Assembly (NCBI GenBank): GCA_039795165.1
Contig: JBDKER010000011.1
Location: 1-64,000, forward strand
Direction: 5' to 3'
DNA from: V1-33 sp039795165
GTDB taxonomy: Bacteria; Verrucomicrobiota; Verrucomicrobiia; Verrucomicrobiales; V1-33
Length of the DNA stretch: 64,000 bases
The translations under genes and the position numbers were made by a program. How positions within the stretch are numbered: position 1 is the first letter of the stretch; every line of letters begins with the position of its first letter. The notes under the pieces were generated by a model, which worked only from the letters and a program-made list of their open reading frames with translations, ran no database searches and was not told where the DNA came from. Shown here in pieces: positions 1 through 7,907 of the stretch.

Positions 1-198
1 GAGACGGTACTTCGGTTGGCTTCAACGGGGCCGCGCCTTTTGGGGCGCGGAGATATGGCAATAGCTGCTCAACCAGCTTCATGAGTGCTTGCTTCAACGG
101 GGCCGCGCCTTTTGGGGCGCGGAGATTTCGGACTTTGAGGAGGCTACTTGGGGTTGGGCTGAGCTTCAACGGGGCCGCGCCTTTTGGGGCGCGGAGAT
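1..198 (-). CRISPR. Type I-G CRISPR array, leader-proximal end (3 repeats, 2 full spacers)
   Basis: Three identical 36-nt repeats lie at 19-54, 91-126 and 163-198, with two 36-nt spacers (55-90 and 127-162); bases 1-18 are the end of a further spacer, so the array continues past the left edge. Read on the minus strand each repeat contains a perfect 7-bp stem (CCGCGCC / GGCGCGG) with a CCAAAA loop and ends in GTTGAAGC, which resembles the usual 8-nt 5' tag of mature crRNAs. This supports leftward transcription from a leader at 199-439, the same direction as the cas genes. The repeat next to the leader is not degenerate, as expected for the side where spacers are added. In one frame spacer 1 reads like coding sequence, but its source is unknown. 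Confidence 0.96.
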
Positions 199-439
199 AG
201 TGCCGACTGCAGGTTGATAATCCTCAGGGAATTGCGGCAGTCAATGCGAGAGGTTCTTTGAGTCGGATGGTGCCGGTCGGGCGAATCCGTACACTTCCGG
301 CGTAACTCTTTCCTTATCAACATTCGAGCGGGGCTGCGGGCTTTCGCGTCGCCCAACCGCTCGCGTTATGAGGGAGGACAATAATTTGATATGGGGGATG
401 GGAAAGAACGGACGAGGCCCGGGTTTCCGCCGGGTGATA
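199..439 (-). promoter_or_regulatory. CRISPR leader region between cas2 and the array
   Basis: These 241 bp separate the cas2 stop codon from the first repeat and hold no convincing gene. If the array is transcribed leftward, as the repeat orientation suggests, this is where the leader with promoter and adaptation sites must lie. The call rests on position; I could not identify a secure -35/-10 pair. The array could also be co-transcribed with the cas operon. Confidence 0.6.
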
Positions 440-730
440 TCAGGCGACGAAGCAGGGAGCAACGAGTTTCACGTAACTCTGACCAAGCGCTGTGATGGTG
501 CGTTCGCCGCGGTGGGAAGCAGGGCCGAGGTCGATGAAGAGCACTTGGTCATCTGATTGGTTCATGACTTCCCTGAGGCGGCTTTCCATGCGGACCTTGT
601 CGCTGGCGGAGAGGTCGCACTCGAAGACCGAGAACTGGAGGTGCATGCCGAAATCTTTGCAGATGCGGAAGACGCGGCGGAGGCGCTTTTCACAGCGAAT
701 GTCGTACGTCACGATGTAATTGATGCGCAT
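440..730 (-). CDS. cas2: CRISPR-associated endonuclease Cas2
   Basis: This 96-residue protein is the structural partner of Cas1 in the spacer-integration complex. It starts MRINYIVTYDIRCEKRLRRV, the typical first beta strand of the ferredoxin-like Cas2 fold, with the conserved Asp at residue 10 that binds metal in active family members. The Phe-Glu-Cys-Asp-Leu segment near residues 35-40 also fits the family. The length is normal for Cas2. It starts 4 bp after the cas4-cas1 stop codon and is the last cas gene before the leader and array, so it is probably made from the same transcript. In type I-G systems it acts with the Cas4-Cas1 fusion. Confidence 0.95.
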   Translation of the reverse strand: MRINYIVTYDIRCEKRLRRVFRICKDFGMHLQFSVFECDLSASDKVRMESRLREVMNQSDDQVLFIDLGPASHRGERTITALGQSYVKLVAPCFVA

Positions 731-734
731 GGAC

Positions 735-2867
735 TTACCTTGTCATGAATGGCACGTAGCTGCGGATTTCGCCAGTGAGGGATTTGGCGAGCAGCCGAAC
801 TTGGAGTTCCACGGCGCGGCGGTAGCTGACTTTATAGCCGAAGAGCGGGTGCGTGACGCCATCGGACAGCCGACGTTCCCATGCATGGAAGACGATTTTG
901 CGGCCGGTGGGTGTGAGGGCGGCAGACTGGGCCGAGCGGACAAAATCATTCTCGGAGAGCATGCCGTTATTGAGGAGGGTAATAACCGTGCTGTCCGCGA
1001 GGAGAGGTCGGAATTCCTCCATGACATCGAGGGCTAGGGCGGGCCGACCGTGTCTTGGCTGGTGGAGGAAACCGACATACGGGTCGAGGCCTACGGCATG
1101 GCAGGCGATGGTACATTCCTTGGCGAGCAGCGAATATGTGAGGGACAGGAGGGCATTGACCGGATCGCGCGGTGGGCGGCGATTCCGGGAATCCGGGTAA
1201 AAGGGAAAAAGGCTCGCGGCAGCCTGCTGCGGTTGTGTGGTCTTGTGGTCTGCCAGGGTACTGGGCAGATCGCCTGAGGAGACGCCGCCTGGTACTGGCT
1301 CGTCCCGGCTTTTCACTTTGAGCATACCACCGAAGGAAGAGAAATATAGACTGGCAGCGTTTCCTTCGACGCCGAGCAGTTGTGGAAGCGCGGTGGTCAT
1401 GAGCGCGGCGTGCGCGAAGTACTTCAGGCCGTGGAGCACATCCTTTGGAGGTTCGATGTGATTCCGCATGAGGAGAGTCCGCTGATTGACGATCTTTCCG
1501 TGGATCATCATGCGGGCGATGGCCAGTGAAGCCGCAGGATCGGTGGCGGTGCGGAACTGCTCGATGCGGGTGATGACATTCTTGAGGGTATGGCCCCGGG
1601 TCACTCCGTAGAACCAGCCACCTGTCGAGAAATACGTGAGCGGGATTTCTGCTTCGCAGAGTGACTGCACCACGCTCGTGCTGATTTGGACAGGGCCGAA
1701 AAGCGCCACGTGGTGGAGATCCTTCATCAGGAAGCCACCGATCATTTTGTCCTTTTCTTTCACGGTGATGGTTTCGCCGCTGCGGCCCACCCACGCGCCC
1801 GGTGTATTCAGATAGAGAGTGCGGGTTTCAGGATTCGGCGCGATCAGGCGGCGCATGTCAGGGTCGGCCTTCACGCGCCGGATCCCGGGAGCCGGCATGC
1901 GCAGCACATACTCAAGGAGTGGGGTCCGCTCCAATTCTGGATCCTCGCGGGAAGCCTCCCCAGAGAGCCCAAGTTCAAGTTGGCTCTCGGCGAAGGGAGC
2001 AAGAAGGCGATCGTCCGGGGCCGCCAGCATGCGTGTCTCGTCGGGCAGACATATACTGACCAGCGAACAGCGCGGGCACTTTGGCGAATGCGCGAGCGGT
2101 GGAGGCATCGGAACCGTACGAGCATCGTGGGCCTCCGCGACCTTACGCCGCGCCCACGCCTCATCGTCCGCGGAGGGCCGGAAAACCACACGCTGGCGGG
2201 TCTCTTTGTAGAAAACAATCCCTTCCTCGCTGGGAAACCCATTTTCCCGCAGCAGCAGGATCTGCAGCACCAACTGAACCCGATCCGCGTCCCACAGCTC
2301 CCGGCCCTCATCGCCTTCCCGCGGCCGACCCTTCTTGTATTCCACTGGCGTGTACACCATCGCACCGCCCGGAACGCTCGACTCCCCTTCCACCAGATCC
2401 AGCTTCGCCGTCACGTTAAGCTGCGGAGAAAAAAGCGAAACACTGCGCGCGTGAATCGTCTCCGGCTCGCCCGAATCAACAGCAGCCTCCCCCGCCCCAT
2501 CCGCGTTCCCATCGCCCAACCGGGCTTCCGCCACCTTCTTCCCGGAGCCCGACTTCTTCTTCCCTCCTTCCAGCGTTCCCGGTTTCGCTGTGTCCACCCG
2601 CTTGTGAGCCTCAGCACCCTCAAGCGTATCCGGATTGTGTACAAAGACCCCCTCCACCACCTCGTAGTAGAAGAGCCTCGGACAGTACACAAATTCGTTC
2701 ACCATCCGTATTCCCAGCGGTTCGCCCGAAAGCCGCGGAACACCTGAGACCGCCGGACCCACACCGGGTTCGCCCCCGATACCAATAGCAGACGAAGCTG
2801 CCGCATCGCCAGCGGCACCTACGAAGACTCCGATATCCAGTTCACTCTGCTGAAGCAGCGGTGACAT
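735..2867 (-). CDS. cas4-cas1: Cas4-Cas1 fusion protein (adaptation nuclease-integrase)
   Basis: A 710-residue fusion typical of type I-G. The Cas4 part (about residues 45-280) is a RecB-like exonuclease with four Cys for an iron-sulfur cluster (C62 in an YCPR motif, then C264, C267 and C273) and catalytic D157 and E176-x-K178 (VEYKKG). The Cas1 integrase (about 347-690) has the usual N-terminal beta domain and an alpha domain with the conserved Glu (LLAKE), His (FLHQ) and acidic segment (LDVMEEF). Cas4 selects and trims PAM-containing prespacers; Cas1 with Cas2 integrates them. Odd points: about 45 extra N-terminal residues and a Lys/Gly/Ala-rich low-complexity insertion (about 100-137) inside the Cas4 domain. 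It starts 13 bp after csb2. Confidence 0.95.
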   Translation of the reverse strand: MSPLLQQSELDIGVFVGAAGDAAASSAIGIGGEPGVGPAVSGVPRLSGEPLGIRMVNEFVYCPRLFYYEVVEGVFVHNPDTLEGAEAHKRVDTAKPGTLEGGKKKSGSGKKVAEARLGDGNADGAGEAAVDSGEPETIHARSVSLFSPQLNVTAKLDLVEGESSVPGGAMVYTPVEYKKGRPREGDEGRELWDADRVQLVLQILLLRENGFPSEEGIVFYKETRQRVVFRPSADDEAWARRKVAEAHDARTVPMPPPLAHSPKCPRCSLVSICLPDETRMLAAPDDRLLAPFAESQLELGLSGEASREDPELERTPLLEYVLRMPAPGIRRVKADPDMRRLIAPNPETRTLYLNTPGAWVGRSGETITVKEKDKMIGGFLMKDLHHVALFGPVQISTSVVQSLCEAEIPLTYFSTGGWFYGVTRGHTLKNVITRIEQFRTATDPAASLAIARMMIHGKIVNQRTLLMRNHIEPPKDVLHGLKYFAHAALMTTALPQLLGVEGNAASLYFSSFGGMLKVKSRDEPVPGGVSSGDLPSTLADHKTTQPQQAAASLFPFYPDSRNRRPPRDPVNALLSLTYSLLAKECTIACHAVGLDPYVGFLHQPRHGRPALALDVMEEFRPLLADSTVITLLNNGMLSENDFVRSAQSAALTPTGRKIVFHAWERRLSDGVTHPLFGYKVSYRRAVELQVRLLAKSLTGEIRSYVPFMTR

Positions 2868-2880
2868 AGGGGCACTTCAC

Positions 2881-4455
2881 TCAATCAGCCACAGGCACAA
2901 ACAGCCCAAGGCCGAAATGGGAGCCGTATCCCAAAGCAAATGGGCCAGAACGATGCTCCGGGAAGGTAATTTCAAAGGCCGCACCGGTATCACTGCCCCG
3001 GCTACCATTCCCACCATGACGCCGAGTTTGGAACTGAAGGGAACGAAAACGCCGCTGACCAAAGTGATAGGGAAGATCTGATTCCTTGAGCTGACGGATG
3101 GAAGCACCCGCACCGTGGGGATGCTGCTGCAGCAGTCTATGCAGATCATGTGGTGCCGAACCAATCTGCCAACCAGTATCGTCGATTTTGGGTCGCCCGT
3201 CCCGATAAATCTTAGCATGCCGGGTGGAGACAAATGGTGTTACCGATCGCCATTTCCGTGAGGCCGCGAAAAGATCGCAGCCACCGAAGTCGGCCGGCGT
3301 GCCCAATCCGTGAAGCACAACTCTTATGTCATGGCCTCCGTGCCCCCAAACCCTCCGCAACTGCCTCAAAGCCAGGCAGGCGTCTGCATCGAAACCCATC
3401 TCGGCCCATACCGTGATGTGAGTGATCAGGTCACGACTTCCCGTGGCCTCGCAAAAGATGTGTGCGTGAGCATGTTCCATGGAGAGCCGGCGACCTTCCT
3501 CATCAACACCGGTTAGGACCGCAGCACGACCGGCACCATGATCAGACCACTTGCAGAGCGCAGCGTGGATCCGGTCACCCACCGAGACAGCATCCGTGAT
3601 ACTCGGCATTACAGAACTTGTGATGGCGAAACGTGCTACCGTCGGAAGTGCACCGGATCGCCGCTGGCGAGTCCGGATCGGCGAAGCGAAGCAATTCTCC
3701 GGGCGCGCAAATCGCACAAAGTGACCGCCTGGAGGAAGATTCCATCCAGCCGACTGCAGATCTCCGGTATCAGCATGGAGAGCGGCGAAAACGTCCATCG
3801 GCACGTCCGGAAGATTCTTTCTCTCCTGCGCACTCGGCTTCGGGCCAAGAGCCGCAAGTGCCTCGGCTGTAAATCCGACGCGCCATTGCTCGTAGCTCAC
3901 ACTGTCCATGGGACAAAGAAGGCGCACGAGTTCGCAACCCGAGGGAACGGGTTCTTCCTCGCTTAACGGCCAAGCGTTGAACTCAACGCCGACATCGCTT
4001 TCGACCAGCGCTGCCGTAACAAGACTCTCTGATCGGCCCAAATAGACGAGGCGCTCGGCAAGCAGATTGAAGGCGCCGTGTTGTTCTGGGGACAAGTTCC
4101 AATCCCAAGCCATGAGAACTCGTGCACTTTCGCCGAGTTGGATGAAGGTATCGAAGATCTTCGTGGTCTTCTCGTTCTTCCCTTCCACAATAGGCATGTA
4201 ATGTCGCGTGTGTCCGGTGGTGGCAGGCGGTAAAAAGCACCTCGGCGAAGAGGACAATGCAACGATCAGAGACCGCATCGTATCTTCACTGATATCAGTC
4301 ATTGCCTTCCAACGCCAAGTCGCGATGAGCGCACGCAGGAGCCGCCACGGTGAAGGCGGCCATTCAACCGAGCCCTCGTTGACATGCCGCCCCCATGGAG
4401 TTGCATGAAACCGACCGGCCGGAAATCTCAGTTCAAGGACAGTCATGCCGTTCAC
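2881..4455 (-). CDS. csb2: Csb2, type I-G Cas5/Cas6-like Cascade subunit (GSU0054 family)
   Basis: A 524-residue protein of the Csb2/GSU0054 family. In type I-G it combines a Cas5-like RAMP fold with a Cas6-like part thought to process pre-crRNA and hold the crRNA end. The N terminus has the RAMP-like first strand followed by a characteristic segment (FPAGRFHATPWGRHVNEG, then EWPPSPWRLLRALIA, about residues 11-46). Length matches the family. The start codon overlaps the csb1 stop by 4 bp (ATGA), so the two are translationally coupled. I cannot point to the exact Cas6 catalytic residues. Family assignment is strong; the division of activities is known from the subtype, not seen here. Confidence 0.9.
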   Translation of the reverse strand: MNGMTVLELRFPAGRFHATPWGRHVNEGSVEWPPSPWRLLRALIATWRWKAMTDISEDTMRSLIVALSSSPRCFLPPATTGHTRHYMPIVEGKNEKTTKIFDTFIQLGESARVLMAWDWNLSPEQHGAFNLLAERLVYLGRSESLVTAALVESDVGVEFNAWPLSEEEPVPSGCELVRLLCPMDSVSYEQWRVGFTAEALAALGPKPSAQERKNLPDVPMDVFAALHADTGDLQSAGWNLPPGGHFVRFARPENCFASPIRTRQRRSGALPTVARFAITSSVMPSITDAVSVGDRIHAALCKWSDHGAGRAAVLTGVDEEGRRLSMEHAHAHIFCEATGSRDLITHITVWAEMGFDADACLALRQLRRVWGHGGHDIRVVLHGLGTPADFGGCDLFAASRKWRSVTPFVSTRHAKIYRDGRPKIDDTGWQIGSAPHDLHRLLQQHPHGAGASIRQLKESDLPYHFGQRRFRSLQFQTRRHGGNGSRGSDTGAAFEITFPEHRSGPFALGYGSHFGLGLFVPVAD

Positions 4456-5432
4456 GCCTGAGTTTGTTCCTCTTTACCCTTTTTGGCCGCGACCTCCTCG
4501 TAGACCACGGTAGTCTCGGCGGGGTTCGCAAAGCTGCTGGCCGCCGCCTTGATGAGACCCGGCAGTGCACTCTCCAACTCGGCTAGCGTTGGCATCACGA
4601 AGCCATTCGGACGCTGCACCGTAAGTTCTCCAGTGACTTCCAAGTCACATGCCGTGCGGAGACGCAGTCCGTCCCGGAAAAACTTTTGAATCTTAAACAG
4701 AGCCAACGCGAAAAGCAGATTCTCGGCGTCCGCCCCAAGACCGAAACCACGGATCAAAGCAAGATCAAGATTGAAGAAGACCGTGATGAGACCAGTGTAT
4801 TCTTCCCGGGCGAATGGTACGTTTCCAAAACCTTTCGCGGTATCGCCGCTAGGATCTACGGAATCATTCTTTACCCCGCCACTGGCAGCCACCGCAACTC
4901 CCTCTGCCTCTATGAAACCGGTAACCGCACGGGGCAGGCGCATCCTTCCTCCCGCGATCTCTTTCTTTGCAAGAAAAACACCGTGCAGGAGAGCATTGGT
5001 ATCGTATTTGAACAGAGTTGATGCCAATTTCCGAATATCAACAATTCCCTTTTCAGCGATAGATAACTCCGTCTTCAGGGTCTCAAGAAATGATTTGTCC
5101 TTACCTTCAAGGATATACGGGGAATTAATCCGATGGGCCTCGAGAACGGAATTGGTGAGAGCCGTTCCATCTTTACTCTTCACCTTGACGACCGGTAGAC
5201 CGCGCAGCGGGGCCACCCAATCGTCTGCCACTGAATCCCAGCAGACGTCCTCGAGCCGATTGGCCATACTCTGAGCCGATTCGACGAGGAGGAGCTTTCG
5301 ACCGTCGGGGCCGTCGAATGCTGCCGCACCGAGGTCTGGAAATCCAGTGGGCTGAAAACGTGTTCCCTGAAGCGGTGCTAGGCTTGCCTTGAGGAGGAGA
5401 CGCGGTTGGTCTTTGAGTGCGGATAGGTTCAT
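4452..5432 (-). CDS. csb1: Csb1, type I-G Cas7 backbone subunit (GSU0053 family)
   Basis: A 326-residue Cas7-group RAMP that polymerises along the crRNA to form the backbone of the type I-G effector. The family signature LLVESAQSMANRLE lies at about residues 48-61, preceded by a conserved RFQPTGFPDLG segment. The size is normal. It overlaps csx17 upstream and csb2 downstream by 4 bp each, so stoichiometry is likely set by coupled translation. The C-terminal 20 residues are charged (EVAAKKGKEEQTQA) and probably disordered. No frameshift or missing region is seen. Confidence 0.93.
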   Translation of the reverse strand: MNLSALKDQPRLLLKASLAPLQGTRFQPTGFPDLGAAAFDGPDGRKLLLVESAQSMANRLEDVCWDSVADDWVAPLRGLPVVKVKSKDGTALTNSVLEAHRINSPYILEGKDKSFLETLKTELSIAEKGIVDIRKLASTLFKYDTNALLHGVFLAKKEIAGGRMRLPRAVTGFIEAEGVAVAASGGVKNDSVDPSGDTAKGFGNVPFAREEYTGLITVFFNLDLALIRGFGLGADAENLLFALALFKIQKFFRDGLRLRTACDLEVTGELTVQRPNGFVMPTLAELESALPGLIKAAASSFANPAETTVVYEEVAAKKGKEEQTQA

Positions 5433-7672
5433 GGGTTAGTTTCGGTTTGGTGTGTAATGGCTTTTTCGAGGCGCGAGAAGTCCTGGTGCGATATAGGAAA
5501 GATGATGGCGGCCGCGGTGCGGCGCGCGGTCACGCCAGTGACTGGAAGCTCGCGGACCAGCGGGCGGCGGCCTGATGCATTGAGGCGGCGGGAGGCCAAT
5601 TGGCTGGCAGCAGTTCCATCACCACTCATCGCGCGGTTAAGTATGGCGGGAACGAGCGGAATCGGGTCTTCGTCCCTCGGAAGCCGATGATGGCACAACT
5701 TCAGCAAAGCATAAAAAGCCGAAGGAACGACGTATTGCTCCGCGCCTCCCGGTGATACCCGGGGCCGCTGCAACCCAGCGGGCGGGGCTTCCGGCAGCAT
5801 GGATAGGGCTTTCGGGTCCACGCATGCGAGTCCCCATAGGAGATCAGCCAGCAGGTCCTCATTGACACGGCCCTCGATGAAGGCCGTAATATCATCAAGG
5901 CAGGCGAATCTAGCCGCAACATCCGCCCAACCAGACATTCCCGCTTTCTCAAAACGGATGATCCGGCGCCTCAGAATCGAATGAAGCGCATCGGTAAAGT
6001 GCCCATCCTGCCAGACGACGTCATTTCCGGGGAGATCAGCCCATTTAGTCCATGCACGGTCTTTCGTGAAGCCGATATCCACTGGTTCGAGATTCTGACG
6101 TAGCCAGAAAGTCTCTTTCCCCAGCGGGGCGCGAATGCTCGCAAGCGAAAGAGCGAGCCTGAATTCCGGGGAACCATCGTTTGCATCCGAAATCCATCGC
6201 GCACTAAGGCCCCGCAGCGGTTGTATGTGGTTCTCGCCAGTCCAACGGAAGCTGTGGGCTATCGACCTCTCCGCGGCTCCAAGCGCTGCAAGCACAGCCT
6301 GAAGCGTTCCAGAGCCTCCGTCCCGGCAAAGTTCAATCATTCGTCTCTCGAGTTGTTGAAGAGCCCTAGTAACGGATGCAGGCGCATTGGAGTTCGCGGA
6401 AGGAGCTGCTTTTTGCCGGAGACGGTCGTGCCACACCTCAATATCCGCGAGAAGGTCAGCACGAATCTGGCGACGCACAGGAATGCGCGCCAAGGGAGTC
6501 GCAAAATAGGCGAGCCCGTTGCGTATTTGGAAACCGAAACGCTGGAAAGATGCTATACCACGGTCAACACCTAGCGTAACCACAGCTTGGGAAAAATCCA
6601 CGCCAGTTCGGGCCGGTCGGCCTCGGACTTGTGCCCGCCCTTCGCCAAAGATTGAGCGCAACTCCATCAACGAGACCGGGCGATCCCACATGGGCATCCA
6701 CATCTCGCACCTAGCATCGACTTCATCAGCACCGGCGGCACTCGCGTAACCAACGGCAGCCTGCCTCACACAAAACGGGTAAATAAGCGCGCCGCTGCCC
6801 AGACTATCAAGCTTCTTAACGCTAGCAGCTGCAAACAACACAGCTCCCTCGATCATTAGAATGAAGTCCCATGGATTCACCGTGGACGGTGCGTCAAATC
6901 CGGAAGTTGCATTTGCTCCACCTGCAGCCCCGGGAAAGAATTGGCCGATTGGTGACTTCGTGGAGTTTCCTGGAGAAGGTTCCGAAAATAGAGCTGAACG
7001 CAGCCACGATGGAGATTCAGTGGAAGGCAAGCCCGTGGTGGAATTTATGACTTCATTGATTCGCTGCATGAAGTTGTTGGTGAAGTCGAGAGCACCGTCC
7101 GTGCCGCCGGTACCCAGAAGTGGCGGATAGCCGACTTTACTCGTCCCCAGAATGATAGTGGCGTCCATCCATCCGATTGCTTCGTCAGGAAGTACATTCC
7201 TCAGGCGATTCAGAAGCACCTCTTTCAGTTCCTCTTTAGGAGCCTCATTGAGGCCCATAGAAGCTAACACTGTTTTTGATTTTTCGATCGTTTCACGGAG
7301 TGGCTCCATTCGTTCGCATCGCGACTCAACGATTGCAGCCACCGTTTTGGTAGCGGATGTCTGCTGGTCTCTCAAACCAGTCTTTCTGAGCTTTCCGGTC
7401 GCTTCATCCTTTTCCTTGCTTTTACCTTCCCTGAAATAGAACCCACCACCACCATTCCAAGGAGCAAGCACAGCGGTGGGCTTGTAGGTATTTAAAAAGA
7501 AATCAGTCAACCCATCGCGATCCAGCGTGGAGTTGAGAAAGAAGCGGTCGTCTTTCCAGAAAGCGGTCGCTGTGGGGTCGACCTGTTCGCTGACGAGGCG
7601 GAGGATGCCGAGGGCTTTCAGGTAGTGGGCTAGGGGAATTGGGGCGCAGCCGTTGAGAGGGAGGTCAGGCAT
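5429..7672 (-). CDS. csx17: Csx17, type I-G Cas8-like large subunit
   Basis: This 747-residue protein matches Csx17, the large (Cas8g/Cas8u) subunit of type I-G effectors, expected to recognise the PAM and recruit Cas3. The N terminus (LNGCAPIPLAHYLKALGILRL, about 5-25) is the family hallmark, followed by an APWNGGGGFY motif near residues 94-103. It sits between cas3 (235-bp gap) and csb1 (4-bp overlap), the usual gene order. The 235-bp gap upstream (7673-7907) is long for this operon and may hold a second promoter for the effector genes, but I see no clear elements there. Confidence 0.92.
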   Translation of the reverse strand: MPDLPLNGCAPIPLAHYLKALGILRLVSEQVDPTATAFWKDDRFFLNSTLDRDGLTDFFLNTYKPTAVLAPWNGGGGFYFREGKSKEKDEATGKLRKTGLRDQQTSATKTVAAIVESRCERMEPLRETIEKSKTVLASMGLNEAPKEELKEVLLNRLRNVLPDEAIGWMDATIILGTSKVGYPPLLGTGGTDGALDFTNNFMQRINEVINSTTGLPSTESPSWLRSALFSEPSPGNSTKSPIGQFFPGAAGGANATSGFDAPSTVNPWDFILMIEGAVLFAAASVKKLDSLGSGALIYPFCVRQAAVGYASAAGADEVDARCEMWMPMWDRPVSLMELRSIFGEGRAQVRGRPARTGVDFSQAVVTLGVDRGIASFQRFGFQIRNGLAYFATPLARIPVRRQIRADLLADIEVWHDRLRQKAAPSANSNAPASVTRALQQLERRMIELCRDGGSGTLQAVLAALGAAERSIAHSFRWTGENHIQPLRGLSARWISDANDGSPEFRLALSLASIRAPLGKETFWLRQNLEPVDIGFTKDRAWTKWADLPGNDVVWQDGHFTDALHSILRRRIIRFEKAGMSGWADVAARFACLDDITAFIEGRVNEDLLADLLWGLACVDPKALSMLPEAPPAGLQRPRVSPGGAEQYVVPSAFYALLKLCHHRLPRDEDPIPLVPAILNRAMSGDGTAASQLASRRLNASGRRPLVRELPVTGVTARRTAAAIIFPISHQDFSRLEKAITHQTETNP

Positions 7673-7907
7673 GAGGGGCGAACGGTTAGGTCGTTAACGA
7701 GGCTGTCCTTGCGGGTTTTGATGAGGTAGAGTGATTATTGCTGGGCGGTTGCAGCGAGTCCGGTAACACGTGGCGGCCGGCTGATGTCCGGCTGCGACTC
7801 AGCGCTCTCGAGCAGCGAGCAGCAGGGGATGGTGATGCGGGCGGAGGCGGTCAGGGAAATCGGCGGGCGTTCCTGTGCTTGTGCACCGCAAGGTAGTTCG
7901 TGGTTCT

